A stretch of DNA of 64,000 bases, taken from Dyella sp. C11 (GTDB taxonomy: Bacteria; Pseudomonadota; Gammaproteobacteria; Xanthomonadales; Rhodanobacteraceae). Both the position numbers and the translations under genes were made by a program. Under the pieces are notes generated by a model. That model was not told where the DNA came from and searched no databases. It saw only the letters and a program-made list of their open reading frames with translations. The DNA is taken from NCBI RefSeq assembly GCF_003121485.1, contig NZ_QAVX01000010.1:62001-126000 (forward strand), in the 5' to 3' direction. Of the stretch, positions 26,068 through 36,902 are shown piece by piece (the first letter of the stretch is position 1; each line of letters opens with the position of its first letter).

Positions 26068-26841
26068 TTACGCGGCCTGCTCTTCCATTTCGCCGACCGG
26101 GTGGCGCATCAGGCAGCGCTCGAGGCCGTAGTGCAGGCTCACGTAGCTGCGTTCGATGCACTCGCGCACATGCTCCACTTCCTCCGGGGCCGGCTGGCTA
26201 CCCATAAGGGTACAAACGATCTCCAGCGCCTCCCAGGGATGAGTATCGTCATAGGCGGCGTGAAGCTGAAGCCACCGAAGGGTCGACTTGCGGCCAGTCG
26301 CCGGCAGGCTGTTGGCATAGGCCACGCTGTCAAACACCTTCTGGGACCATTCGCCCGTGACGCCTTCGATGGCGTAGTTGGTGGCAGCGATGCCGGCGGC
26401 CAGCGTGTCGCGGCCGCACACGTCGTGGCACCACTCCGCCGCCGTCTGCGTACCGCGCGGTGGCATGCCGTCGATGATTTCTTCACGTGACACGCCTGCA
26501 CCCTCGGCCCAGTCCAGCCAGTACTCCGCGTGGTTCTGCTCGACACGAATGTTACGTACCAGCCAGCGCCGGGCCATGTTGTCGCCGGCACTGCGTCCAT
26601 AACGCGTCTTGAGCAAATTCAACGCCATGAAGGAGGGGAATTGCTCGATCAGCGACCACGTGCCCACCATGAAGTTGCGCATGGTGGAGAGGTCGATGCT
26701 GCCATCGGCCATCATGTCCCACATCACGTGATCGCGGACGCTCCGGCGGGCGGGTTCGCAGGCCTCGATCATGTCACGTGCCCATTTCGGGTAGCTGGAC
26801 AGTTCGGTCAGCGAGCCGGTGCGTACAGTGTTGGTGTTCAT
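26068..26841 (-). CDS. Heme-oxygenase-fold (TenA/PqqC/CADD-like) protein
   Basis: 257-residue helical protein of the TenA/PqqC/CADD superfamily. Candidate metal or substrate ligands are His and Glu in RNIRVEQNHAEYWLDW (about residues 92-107) and in LQLHAAYDDTHPWEALEIV near the C-terminus, a pattern shared with iron-containing redox enzymes of this fold. Genuine TenA thiaminase cysteine chemistry is not evident. A PqqC/CADD-type oxidase role is more likely, for example the CADD-type p-aminobenzoate route known from chlamydiae, but unproven. GGAG precedes the ATG. A GC-rich hairpin lies in its leader. Confidence 0.7.
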   Translation of the reverse strand: MNTNTVRTGSLTELSSYPKWARDMIEACEPARRSVRDHVMWDMMADGSIDLSTMRNFMVGTWSLIEQFPSFMALNLLKTRYGRSAGDNMARRWLVRNIRVEQNHAEYWLDWAEGAGVSREEIIDGMPPRGTQTAAEWCHDVCGRDTLAAGIAATNYAIEGVTGEWSQKVFDSVAYANSLPATGRKSTLRWLQLHAAYDDTHPWEALEIVCTLMGSQPAPEEVEHVRECIERSYVSLHYGLERCLMRHPVGEMEEQAA

Positions 26842-27176
26842 GCAGTTTCTCCAGTCAATCAGGGAATTCCGCCGGACCCTGCCGGCGGTCCGGCGCACGC
26901 TGCGCCGGACCTGCAGTGTGGTCACGCTGGAGATGCCTTGCGAACGCTCCGCCTCAGACCCGTTCGCGAAGACGGGCACAAGGCATTGACATGACTGAAG
27001 AAAACAAAAGTTATATGACGTTCCCGGCGGGCCTGCCTGCCATAAAAATGGCGACAAAATATTGGCGGACGTCGGACTTTTGACGCCCCGGGCCAGGCCC
27101 GCTCCTCATCAGGACAGGACAAATGGACGTCCACGCGAGCCATGGCAACCTGCCCGCCCAGGAGTTTGAAACCGGC
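26842..27176. other. Intergenic region with GC hairpin and an AT-richer block
   Basis: No gene is recognised. A perfect 11-bp hairpin with 3-base loop lies at 26887-26911 (GGTCCGGCGCA and complement), 46 bases upstream of the minus-strand heme-oxygenase-fold gene. Bases 26985-27080 are unusually AT-rich and probably hold the promoter; a 30-codon frame (26990-27082, MTEENKSYMTF) is present but has no ribosome-binding site. Confidence 0.5.
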
Positions 27177-27575
27177 TCAGTGGGCGCCGATGAGGCCGGA
27201 CAACACCATGATCAAACCGGCCACCGACGCCATCCACACCAGCGTGCGCACATAGGGAATGCCGATCGCGTAGACCGGCAGGTAGACCAGGCGAGCCCAG
27301 AAATACAGCTCCGCTCCGAGCGCGGTGGTGCTGTTGGTGCACTGCCCCACCAATACGGCAAGTACCGCGGCAGCGAAGAAGGCAAACGTTTCCAGGAAAT
27401 TCCGCTGGGCACGCTCGGCGCGCGCGGCCATGCCCGTCAGCGGTGTACACGCGCCGTCGCGGTTGCTGGCATTCCAGGCCATGCCTCGCTGTCCAGTCAT
27501 CAGCACCGCGGCAAAGCACAGGTAAACCAGGCCCAGTACTGTCGACCAACCCAACATCTTCAGTTCGACCGGCAT
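27177..27575 (-). CDS. MAPEG family membrane protein
   Basis: 132 residues with four membrane helices and the MAPEG pattern: RAERAQRNFLETFAFFAAAVL in the middle, then ELYFWARLVYLPVYAIGIPYVRTLVW. Eukaryotic relatives are glutathione-dependent; bacterial members of this group are mostly uncharacterised. ATG at 27575 (MPVELKMLGW) has GAGGAG upstream. It lies downstream of the beta-lactamase-like gene on the same strand, with 75 bases between. Confidence 0.85.
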   Translation of the reverse strand: MPVELKMLGWSTVLGLVYLCFAAVLMTGQRGMAWNASNRDGACTPLTGMAARAERAQRNFLETFAFFAAAVLAVLVGQCTNSTTALGAELYFWARLVYLPVYAIGIPYVRTLVWMASVAGLIMVLSGLIGAH

Positions 27576-27650
27576 GTCGCACTCCTCGTGGGATGTGGCG
27601 ACATGATGCGCGCCGCGGGCGTGCGGCACCACCAACGGCCCGACCGGGGA

Positions 27651-28664
27651 TCAGGGCTGCGTATGGCTCACCACGTTACGCGCAAGGTCGGCAAACAGCG
27701 CGTCGCGCGCCTTGTCCGTCATGGGCGAGTCCATCAGGAAGGCCGCGACCAGCACCGTGTGTCCGTTGGGCCAGGTGATGATGCCGATGTCGTTGAATGC
27801 GCCACGGCGATCCTCGAACGACGCCGAAGTACCGGTCTTGTCGGCGAAACGGACATTCGCAGGAAGCCCCGCGCGAAGCCGGTTGGGAATGGTTTGCGCC
27901 GCCATCATCGCCAGCAGGCGTTGCGTTGAAGCGGGTGACAGCAACTCCTGTTTCACCAGCTTGTGCAGGAAATCGATGGCGGCTTCCGGCGTGGAACGAT
28001 TGCGCGGATCGGCCAGGAACGCCTCGTAACCCCGACGATAACGTTGCCGCGCCGCTTCGGCACTTTCGCAGGCAGGCGGTGTTTCGCCCGGCCTCAAGCC
28101 TTCGAACACCTGCGCCACGCCGGCCTCGTCCATGTCCACCCGCATGCCGTTGATGCCGTGCGCATGCAGATAACCCGTGACTACCGAAGCGCCACCCACG
28201 GCGCGTATCAATGCGTTGACGGCCGTGTTGTCGCTTTCAGTCACCGCCGCTTTCAAAAGCTGTTCGACGGTGAACGTCATACGCTCGCCGCGAAAATGCG
28301 CACCGACCGAAGGAATGGCCGAGCCGCCCTGCACCTGGTCGCGTGTGATGGTTACCGACTGCTTCAGCGACATCGACCCGTCATCGATGCGCGACAACAC
28401 CGCAGCGGCCACCGGCGCCTTGAACATGCTCATCATGGGAAAGTCGCGGCCCGCATTCACATGCGCGGATGCTCCCGTGGACAAGTCCAGCACCGCCACG
28501 CCGAGCGTCGCCGGCTGGGCACGTTGCGCCAGTGCATCCAATGCTTGCTGAAGTGAATCGCCGGGCACTGCCGGGCCAGCCATCGAAGACATGGGCCATG
28601 CACCGAGGCACGCGATGGCGAAAACGGCCGCGCCCAGTGCGCGGCGTGCTTGCGGGAGAAACAT
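27651..28664 (-). CDS. Class A beta-lactamase family protein
   Basis: 337 residues with a signal peptide (cleavage near SSMAGP). Active-site motifs: SMFK (Ser70-x-x-Lys73), the SDN loop in AVTESDNTAVN, and KTG in FADKTGTSAS. Between SDN and KTG the omega-loop region (GLRPGETPPACES to RNRSTPEAA) is longer than in TEM-type enzymes, and I cannot place the usual Glu166/Asn170 with normal spacing before the RNRSTP block. It may be a divergent beta-lactamase or a related serine hydrolase. The chromosomal setting, between MAPEG and hutU, shows no mobile element. Confidence 0.85.
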   Translation of the reverse strand: MFLPQARRALGAAVFAIACLGAWPMSSMAGPAVPGDSLQQALDALAQRAQPATLGVAVLDLSTGASAHVNAGRDFPMMSMFKAPVAAAVLSRIDDGSMSLKQSVTITRDQVQGGSAIPSVGAHFRGERMTFTVEQLLKAAVTESDNTAVNALIRAVGGASVVTGYLHAHGINGMRVDMDEAGVAQVFEGLRPGETPPACESAEAARQRYRRGYEAFLADPRNRSTPEAAIDFLHKLVKQELLSPASTQRLLAMMAAQTIPNRLRAGLPANVRFADKTGTSASFEDRRGAFNDIGIITWPNGHTVLVAAFLMDSPMTDKARDALFADLARNVVSHTQP

Positions 28665-28789
28665 GGGGAATCCCTGCGTGTCGGTAACCGCCGGACACTC
28701 TTGCAGCGGCATGTGGCAATCCCGGGGCAGCCACCTGCCCGGCTGCGGACAACCGGAGCCCGGCGCAGCGCGCCAGGCTCCGTCACGCG

Positions 28790-30460
28790 TTACAGCATGG
28801 GCAGGTTCAGCCCCTGCTCTTTCGCACACTCGATGGCGATCTCGTAGCCGGCGTCGGCATGACGCATCACGCCCGTGCCCGGATCGTTCCACAGCACGCG
28901 CGCGATGCGCTTGTCGGCCGCTTCGCTGCCATCGCATACGATGACCACGCCCGAGTGCTGCGAGTAACCCATGCCCACGCCACCGCCGTGGTGCAGCGAC
29001 ACCCACGTGGCACCGCCGGCCACGTTGAGCATGGCGTTGAGCAGCGGCCAGTCGCTGACCGCATCCGAACCATCACGCATAGCTTCGGTTTCGCGGTTGG
29101 GGCTGGCAACGGAGCCGGAATCGAGGTGATCGCGACCGATCACCACCGGTGCCTTCAATTCACCGTTGCGCACCATTTCGTTGAACGCCAGGCCCAGCTT
29201 GTGGCGCAGCCCCAGGCCCACCCAGCAGATGCGCGCCGGCAGGCCCTGGAAGCTGATGCGCTCCCTGGCCATGTCCAGCCAGCGGTGCAGGTGCGGATCG
29301 TCGGGGATCAGCTCCTTCACCTTCTGGTCGGTCTTGTAGATGTCTTCCGGATCGCCCGAGAGCGCCACCCAGCGGAACGGACCCACGCCGCGGCAGAACA
29401 GCGGACGCACGAACGCGGGCACGAAACCCGGGAACGCAAAGGCATTCGCCAGGCCTTCGTCCTTCGCCATCTGGCGGATGTTGTTGCCGTAGTCGAAGGT
29501 GGGAATGCCCTGCGCATGGAACGCGAGCATGGCTTCCACATGCTGCTTCATCGACTGCTTGGCAGCCTTTGCCGTGCCGGCCGGATCGCTCTTGCGACGC
29601 TCGAACCACTCGTCCACCGTCCAGCCCAGCGGCAGGTAACCGTTGACCGGATCGTGCGCGCTGGTCTGGTCGGTGACGGCATCGGGGCGCACGCCGCGAC
29701 GCACGAGTTCCGGCAGCACTTCCGCGGCGTTGCCGAGCAGCGCGATGGACTTGGCTTCGCCGGCAGCCGTGTACTTGGCAATGCGTGCGAGCGCGTCGTC
29801 CAGGTCGGTGGCCTGCTCGTCGACGTAACGCGTCTTCAGGCGGAAATCGATGCTCTTCTGCTGGCATTCGATATTGAGCGAACAGGCGCCCGCCAGCGTG
29901 GCCGCCAATGGCTGCGCGCCGCCCATGCCGCCCAAGCCGGCGGTGAGAATCCATTTGCCCTTCAGGCTGCCGTTGTAGTGCTGGCGCCCCATTTCCACGA
30001 ACGTCTCGTACGTGCCCTGCACGATGCCCTGCGAACCGATGTAGATCCACGAGCCGGCCGTCATCTGGCCGTACATCATCAAGCCCTTCTTATCGAGCTC
30101 GTTGAAGTGCTCCCAGTTGGACCACGCCGGCACCAGGTTGGAATTGGCCAGCAACACGCGCGGCGCATCGGCATGGGTCGGGAACACGCCCACCGGCTTG
30201 CCGGACTGGATCAGCAACGTCTCGTTGTCGTTGAGCTCGCGCAGCGCCCGCAGGATCGCGTCGAAACATTCCCAGTTGCGCGCCGCACGACCAATGCCGC
30301 CGTAAACAACCAGCTCGGCCGGGTTCTCGGCCACTTCCGGGTCGAGGTTGTTCTGCAACATGCGGTACGGCGCTTCGGTGAGCCAGCTCTTGCAGGTCAG
30401 CTCAGCGCCGCGCGGCGCGCGGATGGTGCGGGTGGTGTCGATAAGGGTGGGAGCGGTCAT
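28790..30460 (-). CDS. hutU: Urocanate hydratase
   Basis: Second step of histidine degradation: urocanate to imidazolonepropionate, NAD+ dependent, cytoplasmic. The 556-residue protein has the family's NAD-binding block [21 protein letters not shown] and the C-terminal region [21 protein letters not shown] and [19 protein letters not shown]. Length matches the family. It stands apart from hutF (49.6 kb) and hutI (54.1 kb), and no hutH is in the window. The ribosome-binding site is weak. Confidence 0.97.
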   Translation of the reverse strand: MTAPTLIDTTRTIRAPRGAELTCKSWLTEAPYRMLQNNLDPEVAENPAELVVYGGIGRAARNWECFDAILRALRELNDNETLLIQSGKPVGVFPTHADAPRVLLANSNLVPAWSNWEHFNELDKKGLMMYGQMTAGSWIYIGSQGIVQGTYETFVEMGRQHYNGSLKGKWILTAGLGGMGGAQPLAATLAGACSLNIECQQKSIDFRLKTRYVDEQATDLDDALARIAKYTAAGEAKSIALLGNAAEVLPELVRRGVRPDAVTDQTSAHDPVNGYLPLGWTVDEWFERRKSDPAGTAKAAKQSMKQHVEAMLAFHAQGIPTFDYGNNIRQMAKDEGLANAFAFPGFVPAFVRPLFCRGVGPFRWVALSGDPEDIYKTDQKVKELIPDDPHLHRWLDMARERISFQGLPARICWVGLGLRHKLGLAFNEMVRNGELKAPVVIGRDHLDSGSVASPNRETEAMRDGSDAVSDWPLLNAMLNVAGGATWVSLHHGGGVGMGYSQHSGVVIVCDGSEAADKRIARVLWNDPGTGVMRHADAGYEIAIECAKEQGLNLPML

Positions 30461-30615
30461 GGGAAGCGTCACAGCCAGGGGAAAACCCGATTGTGGCGAG
30501 GCGCGACGACGCCCGCAAACCGCACTGCGGCAAAGCCCGGCCGGGCGGCCTTCCGGCACTGTTGTGCGCCAGCGCCGCAAGGACATGCTTGAGCCCCCGC
30601 CACGGAGACATGCCC

Positions 30616-31179
30616 ATGCTGCGTTCCCTGGTTCTGCTCGCCGCCTCCGCCGCTGCGTCGGCCAGCCATGCGCAAACGCCCGCGCCGGATACGCCGCGCT
30701 GCGCCGTCTGGCAACGAGAGCTCTCGTTCGCCCACGCGGTGGAGCAACACGACGCGGCAGCGTTCGCCCAGCACATCGAGACCGACGCCGTTTTTGCAGC
30801 GAACACGCCGCATCCGCAGCGCGGCCGGGCCACCATCGTGGAGCAATGGAAACCCTTGATCGAAGGCAAACGCCTGCGCGTACGCTGGTATCCGGCGATC
30901 GTGATCCAGGCGGGCGACCCGAACATCGTGCTGTCCAGCGGACCTGCGCTGCTCGAAAACCTCGCGCCGAACGCGAACCCGCACTACACGCTGATCGCGT
31001 TCAGCACCGTATGGCATCGCGGCACCGATGGAACGTGGCGCGTGATGTTCGATGGCGGCGATGAAGGTCGCCCCGCGACGGCGAAGGATGTGTCGGACTT
31101 TGAAGCGGGGCGGCGAACACAATGCTCTTCCGATCTCGCCTCGCTTGCGACCATGCACGGAAAGCCCGACGGGTATTGA
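30616..31179 (+). CDS. Secreted SnoaL/DUF4440-like protein
   Basis: 187 residues with a clear signal peptide ([20 protein letters not shown], cleavage near residue 20) and an NTF2-like domain ([48 protein letters not shown]). The fold is shared with DUF4440 proteins; activity unknown. ATG at 30616 is preferred over 30610 because GGAG then has proper spacing. Diverges from hutU. Confidence 0.72.
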   Translation: MLRSLVLLAASAAASASHAQTPAPDTPRCAVWQRELSFAHAVEQHDAAAFAQHIETDAVFAANTPHPQRGRATIVEQWKPLIEGKRLRVRWYPAIVIQAGDPNIVLSSGPALLENLAPNANPHYTLIAFSTVWHRGTDGTWRVMFDGGDEGRPATAKDVSDFEAGRRTQCSSDLASLATMHGKPDGY

Positions 31180-31228
31180 TGTCCGAAAACGGCGAGTCAG
31201 CCCGGGAACGCGGTGCTAGCCTTGTCCC

Positions 31229-32725
31229 ATGACATCCATCCACGACCAGCTGATCCCGGACGACAAGACCTGCGAGCAGGCGCGCCTGAGCCGCGACGCC
31301 CGCTTCGACGGGCTGTTTTTCACGGCGGTCACCAGCACGCGCATCTATTGCCGGCCGGTATGCCCGGCGCCACCGCCGAAGCCTGAAAACGTTCGCTACT
31401 ACGAAAGCGCGGCGGCGGCGGAAGCGGCAGGTTTTCGTCCCTGCCTGCGCTGCCGTCCGGAACTCGCTCCCGGCAACGATGCGTGGCAGCGCGGCGATCA
31501 CGTGATTGCCCGCACGCTGAAGCTGATGGACAGCGGCGTTTTCGATGAGCTGTCCGTGGACGACATGGCCGAACGCGTGGGCCTTGGTGCACGCCAATTG
31601 CGTCGCGTGTTCGTGGATCGCCTCGGTGCGCCGCCGATCAGCGTGCACACCACGCGCCGTCTTCTGTTTGCCAAGCAGCTGCTCACCGAAACGACGATGC
31701 CAGTGACGGATGTGGCGCTGGCGTCCGGTTTTCGCAGCCTGCGCCGCTTCAATGCCGCGTTCCTTCAAGCCAACCGCATGGCGCCGCGCGACTTGCGTCG
31801 CCATCCCAGCGCAGCCACACCGGATGCCATCACGCTGCGGCTCGGCTACCGGCCGCCTTACGATTTCGAAGCCATCCTTGCGTTCCTGCGTGGGCGCGCC
31901 CTGCCCGGGGTGGAGCATGTGGATGAGCACAGCTACGCGCGTGTGTTCGGCGCACCCGATGCGCCGGGCTGGCTGCGCCTGAGCGCATGGCCCAAAGGCG
32001 ACCACGCGTTGCGACTGGAACTGCATTGCCCGCAACCGGCGCAGATGCTCGGCGTGGTCGGCAAGCTGCGACGCATGTTCGATCTGGATGCGAATCCGCG
32101 TTCCATCGGCGATGCGCTGAAGGAAAGCCCCGTGTTGCGACCGTTGCTGCGCAAGCGGCCAGGGTTGCGGCTGCCGGGTGGCTGGGACGGTTTTGAAATC
32201 GCGGTACGCGCCATTCTTGGACAGCAGGTGAGCGTGGCTGCCGCGCGCACGCTTGCGATACGCATCGTGCAGCGCTTTGGCACGCCGGTGGTATCGCCTA
32301 TTCCGGGACTTGAGCGACTGTTTCCCGGGCCGGAAGCGCTGGTCGACGCCGACCTGCGCGCCGTAGGCCTTACCACTGCACGTGCAGCCACCGTGCGTGG
32401 CGTGGCGCAGGCCCTGCTCGATGGACGCATCGATTTCCGCAGCGAACAACCGCTGGATGAATTCGTCGAACGCTGGGTGACGCTTCCGGGTATCGGCGAA
32501 TGGACCGCGCACTACATGGCGATGCGCGCGCTCAGTCATCCCGATGCCTTCCCTGCCGCCGATCTGATCCTGCGTCGCGCAGCGGCAGGTGATGGTCCGG
32601 AGCTGTCGACGAGAGCGCTGACATCACTGGCGGAAGCGTGGCGTCCGTGGCGGGCGTATTCCGTGATGCATCTGTGGCGCAGCGCCTCGGACGCCGCCAA
32701 GCCGACCAACACGAAGGCAGCGTGA
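31229..32725 (+). CDS. Ada-AlkA fusion: methylphosphotriester sensor plus 3-methyladenine glycosylase
   Basis: 498 residues in three parts. An Ada-type zinc domain (about 1-85) has cysteines in RIYCRPVCPAPP and RPCLRCRPE, the first pair supplying the methyl-accepting thiol. An AraC-type helix-turn-helix region follows (95-195). The C-terminal AlkA glycosylase has a helix-hairpin-helix (TLPGIGEWTAHYMAMRAL) and a catalytic Asp in FPAADLILRRA. It would sense alkylated DNA, activate repair genes and excise alkylated bases. The stop overlaps the start of the Ogt gene, so sensor, glycosylase and alkyltransferase form one unit. Confidence 0.93.
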   Translation: MTSIHDQLIPDDKTCEQARLSRDARFDGLFFTAVTSTRIYCRPVCPAPPPKPENVRYYESAAAAEAAGFRPCLRCRPELAPGNDAWQRGDHVIARTLKLMDSGVFDELSVDDMAERVGLGARQLRRVFVDRLGAPPISVHTTRRLLFAKQLLTETTMPVTDVALASGFRSLRRFNAAFLQANRMAPRDLRRHPSAATPDAITLRLGYRPPYDFEAILAFLRGRALPGVEHVDEHSYARVFGAPDAPGWLRLSAWPKGDHALRLELHCPQPAQMLGVVGKLRRMFDLDANPRSIGDALKESPVLRPLLRKRPGLRLPGGWDGFEIAVRAILGQQVSVAAARTLAIRIVQRFGTPVVSPIPGLERLFPGPEALVDADLRAVGLTTARAATVRGVAQALLDGRIDFRSEQPLDEFVERWVTLPGIGEWTAHYMAMRALSHPDAFPAADLILRRAAAGDGPELSTRALTSLAEAWRPWRAYSVMHLWRSASDAAKPTNTKAA

Positions 32726-33258
32726 TGTCCAGCGAAACCCTCTGGTACGACAACATGCCCACCCCCATCGGCACATTGATGCTGGTGGCGGACGACACAG
32801 GCCTGCGCGAAGTGTGGTTTTCCACCGGCCGCCAGCAGCGCACGCCGGACGAGAACTGGGTGCGTTCACGCGAACCGCTGGCCGAGGCCAGGCGACAACT
32901 CGATGAATACTTCGCGGGCGAACGCCAGCACTTCGACCTGACGCTGCGTCCGCATGGCACGCCGTTTCAGCAACAGGTGTGGTGGGAGCTGGCACGCATT
33001 CCGTATGGCACCACCATCAGCTATGGCGAGCTCGCACGACGCATCGATCACCCCCAAGCCATGCGTGCGGTGGGTGCGGCCAACGGACGAAATCCGCTGC
33101 CCATCATCCTGCCCTGCCATCGCGTCATCGGCGCCAACGGCAGCTTGACCGGTTTCGGCGGAGGCTTGCCGACCAAGCGTTTCCTGCTGTCGCTGGAAAG
33201 CCAGGTCAACGAAGGTGATCTGTTCGGCGTGCCGGCAGATATCGCCCGCGCACGCTGA
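32725..33258 (+). CDS. ogt: Methylated-DNA-protein-cysteine methyltransferase
   Basis: 177-residue suicide repair protein that removes O6-alkyl groups from guanine. The acceptor motif LPIILPCHRVIGANGSLTGFGGG is intact, as is the DNA-binding helix TTISYGELARRI with its Arg finger in QAMRAVGAANGRNP. It shares one base with the Ada-AlkA stop (TGATG), indicating translational coupling within an adaptive-response operon. Confidence 0.95.
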   Translation: MSSETLWYDNMPTPIGTLMLVADDTGLREVWFSTGRQQRTPDENWVRSREPLAEARRQLDEYFAGERQHFDLTLRPHGTPFQQQVWWELARIPYGTTISYGELARRIDHPQAMRAVGAANGRNPLPIILPCHRVIGANGSLTGFGGGLPTKRFLLSLESQVNEGDLFGVPADIARAR

Positions 33259-33288
33259 CTACGCGCGCTGGCAACTTGCGCAGGTTCA

Positions 33289-33594
33289 TCAGCGATCCGT
33301 GGCCACCGGTGGCGGCGTGACGGCGTTCTGGTAGGAGTCGAGGCGATGCGCCCCGTGCGAAAGCGTGTAGTTCTCGCGAGCGGGCGCCGGCTTGCTGCCC
33401 TTCGACGCCGAAGGTGCCTTCGCAGTGTCGTGCGATGAAGACGCATGGATTTGCGAAGCGGGCGTCGCAACGACAGCGCGATCCGCTTTTACACTTCTGG
33501 ATGCGCTGGCAGGCACGCTCTGCGCGCCCGCGATGACGGGCGATGCCATGCAAGCGACGAGCGTCGCGTAAAAGAAAAGACGTGTAATGGTCAT
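33289..33594 (-). CDS. Hypothetical small secreted protein
   Basis: 101 residues with an N-terminal signal peptide (ATLVACMASPVIAGAQ) and a Ser/Ala/Lys-rich mature part of low complexity ending HGAHRLDSYQNAVTPPPVATDR. No family is recognised. It diverges from the phosphodiesterase gene at 33643 and converges on ogt. Base composition matches its neighbours. Confidence 0.6.
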   Translation of the reverse strand: MTITRLFFYATLVACMASPVIAGAQSVPASASRSVKADRAVVATPASQIHASSSHDTAKAPSASKGSKPAPARENYTLSHGAHRLDSYQNAVTPPPVATDR

Positions 33595-33642
33595 ACGCCT
33601 GGGCGATCATACGGCCTTTGTATCGATACTAAGCCATTGCGT

Positions 33643-34938
33643 ATGAAGATCTTGTTTCGCCCGCTGCTCTGCACGCTCATCGCGGTAGCAGCAGGTTGTG
33701 CCACACCCTCGCACACGTCCACGAACACGGCGTCATCCGCGCCTTCGGCACCGAAGGCAGCAACCATCAAGGCGGCCCCCGCGCCGCTGTTGCTGATTTC
33801 CATCGACGGCTATCGCACCGACTATCTCTCGCGTGGCCTCAGCCCCACGCTGCAGTCGCTGGCCGACCATGGCGTGCATGCCACCGATGGCATGCAGCCG
33901 TCGTTTCCGTCGCTGACCTTCCCCAACCACTACACCATCGTCACCGGCTTGCGCCCTGATCACCATGGCATCGTCAACAACACGATGAGCGATCCGGTGC
34001 TTGGCAAGTTCTCGCTCGGCAATCGCGATGCGGTGAGCAACGGCCGCTGGTGGAGTGAAGGCACGCCGCTGTGGGAAACCGTGCAGAAGAACGGCATGAC
34101 CAGCGCCACCATGTTCTGGCCCGGCTCCGAGGCCGACATCCACGGCGAACATCCGCGTTTCTGGAAGCCGTACGACGGCAATGTCACGGCGACGGAGCGC
34201 GTCGACCAGGTGCTGTCGTGGCTGGATCTTCCGGTGGCCGAGCGGCCCAAGTTCATCACCTTGTACTTTGACGAAGTGGATCACGCCGGCCACGACTTCG
34301 GCCCCGATTCGCCGCAGGTCAACGAAGCCATCTCCCACACCGACGCCGCTCTTGCGCGCCTGGTCGACGGCCTGAAAAAGCGCGGCCTGCTCGACCGCAT
34401 CAACATGATCGTGCTGGCCGATCACGGCATGGCGCCGGCGCCGTCACGCAATGTCGTGGTGGTGGACAAGCTCATCCCGATCAAGCATGTGGATGTAGTG
34501 GCTACCGGCGTGCTCGCGGGCTTCAACCCCAAGCCGGGCTACGACTTCGCCCGCATCGAAGCCTCGCTGGAAAAGCCGCAGAAACACATGACGTGCTGGG
34601 ACAAGACCCGCGTGCCGGAACGCTTCGCCTACGGCAGCAACCCGCGCGTGCCGCAGCTGCTTTGCCTGGCCGATGTGGGCTGGCGCATTTCCACCAGCGA
34701 TTACCTGGCGAAGAAAAAGAAGCAGTCGCAAGGCGACCACGGCTACGACAATCAGGCGCCGCAGATGCAGGCCCTGTTCATCGCGCATGGCCCCGCTTTC
34801 CGCGAAGGCGCGCAGGTGCCGTCGTTCCCGAACGTGGACGTCTATCCGCTGATGACGCACCTGCTGGATGTACCGGCGGCGCAGAACGATGGTGACTACA
34901 ACGCCGTGAAGGACATGCTGAAGCCGGACGCGCAGTAA
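33643..34938 (+). CDS. Ectonucleotide pyrophosphatase/phosphodiesterase, lipoprotein
   Basis: 431 residues of the alkaline-phosphatase superfamily, NPP branch. The signal ends in the lipobox VAAGC, so it is probably an envelope lipoprotein. Two-zinc site residues are visible: Asp in LLISIDGYRTDYLSRG, the nucleophile Thr in PSLTFPNHYTIVTGL, Asp/His in YFDEVDHAGHDFG, Asp/His in VLADHGM and His in GDHGYDN. It likely hydrolyses phosphodiester or pyrophosphate bonds of nucleotides outside the cytoplasm. A hairpin follows the gene. Confidence 0.93.
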   Translation: MKILFRPLLCTLIAVAAGCATPSHTSTNTASSAPSAPKAATIKAAPAPLLLISIDGYRTDYLSRGLSPTLQSLADHGVHATDGMQPSFPSLTFPNHYTIVTGLRPDHHGIVNNTMSDPVLGKFSLGNRDAVSNGRWWSEGTPLWETVQKNGMTSATMFWPGSEADIHGEHPRFWKPYDGNVTATERVDQVLSWLDLPVAERPKFITLYFDEVDHAGHDFGPDSPQVNEAISHTDAALARLVDGLKKRGLLDRINMIVLADHGMAPAPSRNVVVVDKLIPIKHVDVVATGVLAGFNPKPGYDFARIEASLEKPQKHMTCWDKTRVPERFAYGSNPRVPQLLCLADVGWRISTSDYLAKKKKQSQGDHGYDNQAPQMQALFIAHGPAFREGAQVPSFPNVDVYPLMTHLLDVPAAQNDGDYNAVKDMLKPDAQ

Positions 34939-34952
34939 GGCGTCTCGCCTGC

Positions 34953-34979
34953 CGCAGGAGCGTGCAACGCGCTCCTGCG
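34953..34979. terminator. Hairpin between convergent genes
   Basis: Perfect 10-bp stem (34953-34962 with 34970-34979, CGCAGGAGCG and complement) and a 7-base loop between the NPP and VOC genes. No T-run; it may be a small extragenic palindrome. Confidence 0.5.
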
Positions 34980-34986
34980 ACGCAGG

Positions 34987-36677
<1,691 letters not shown>

Positions 36678-36902
36678 GTTGCTGACGCCTCGATACTGCA
36701 GGGGTACAAGCATAAGACTTGCCGCGATTGTGTTCGACCCGCGGCTCGCTCAGGAAAGGGGTTGCAAGGCCAAAAGGCGCCCGGACCTGACAAAAAGTCC
36801 ATATCACGAGGGGAACGTGATACATAAAGGCGCCGGGGCGACGTCCGAAGGATGGACCACCCCCGATGGCCGGTAACAGGGGACCGGCAGACAAGGGGGG
36901 AT

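Noticed and set aside
23930-26131. 733-codon plus-strand frame opposite the GGDEF/EAL gene
   Set aside because: Antisense shadow: low-complexity His/Gln/Arg/Ala-rich product, no family, while the opposite strand has complete PAS, GGDEF and EAL motifs.
28665-29006. Upstream extension of the beta-lactamase-like gene
   Set aside because: Residues before the signal peptide are Arg/Gly/Ala-rich shadow sequence of hutU; ATG at 28664 gives a normal signal peptide.
36678-36902. c-di-GMP riboswitch (GEMM) before the diguanylate cyclase
   Set aside because: GGTAACAGGGG-like sequence is present but the conserved GEMM core elements and pairing could not be found.
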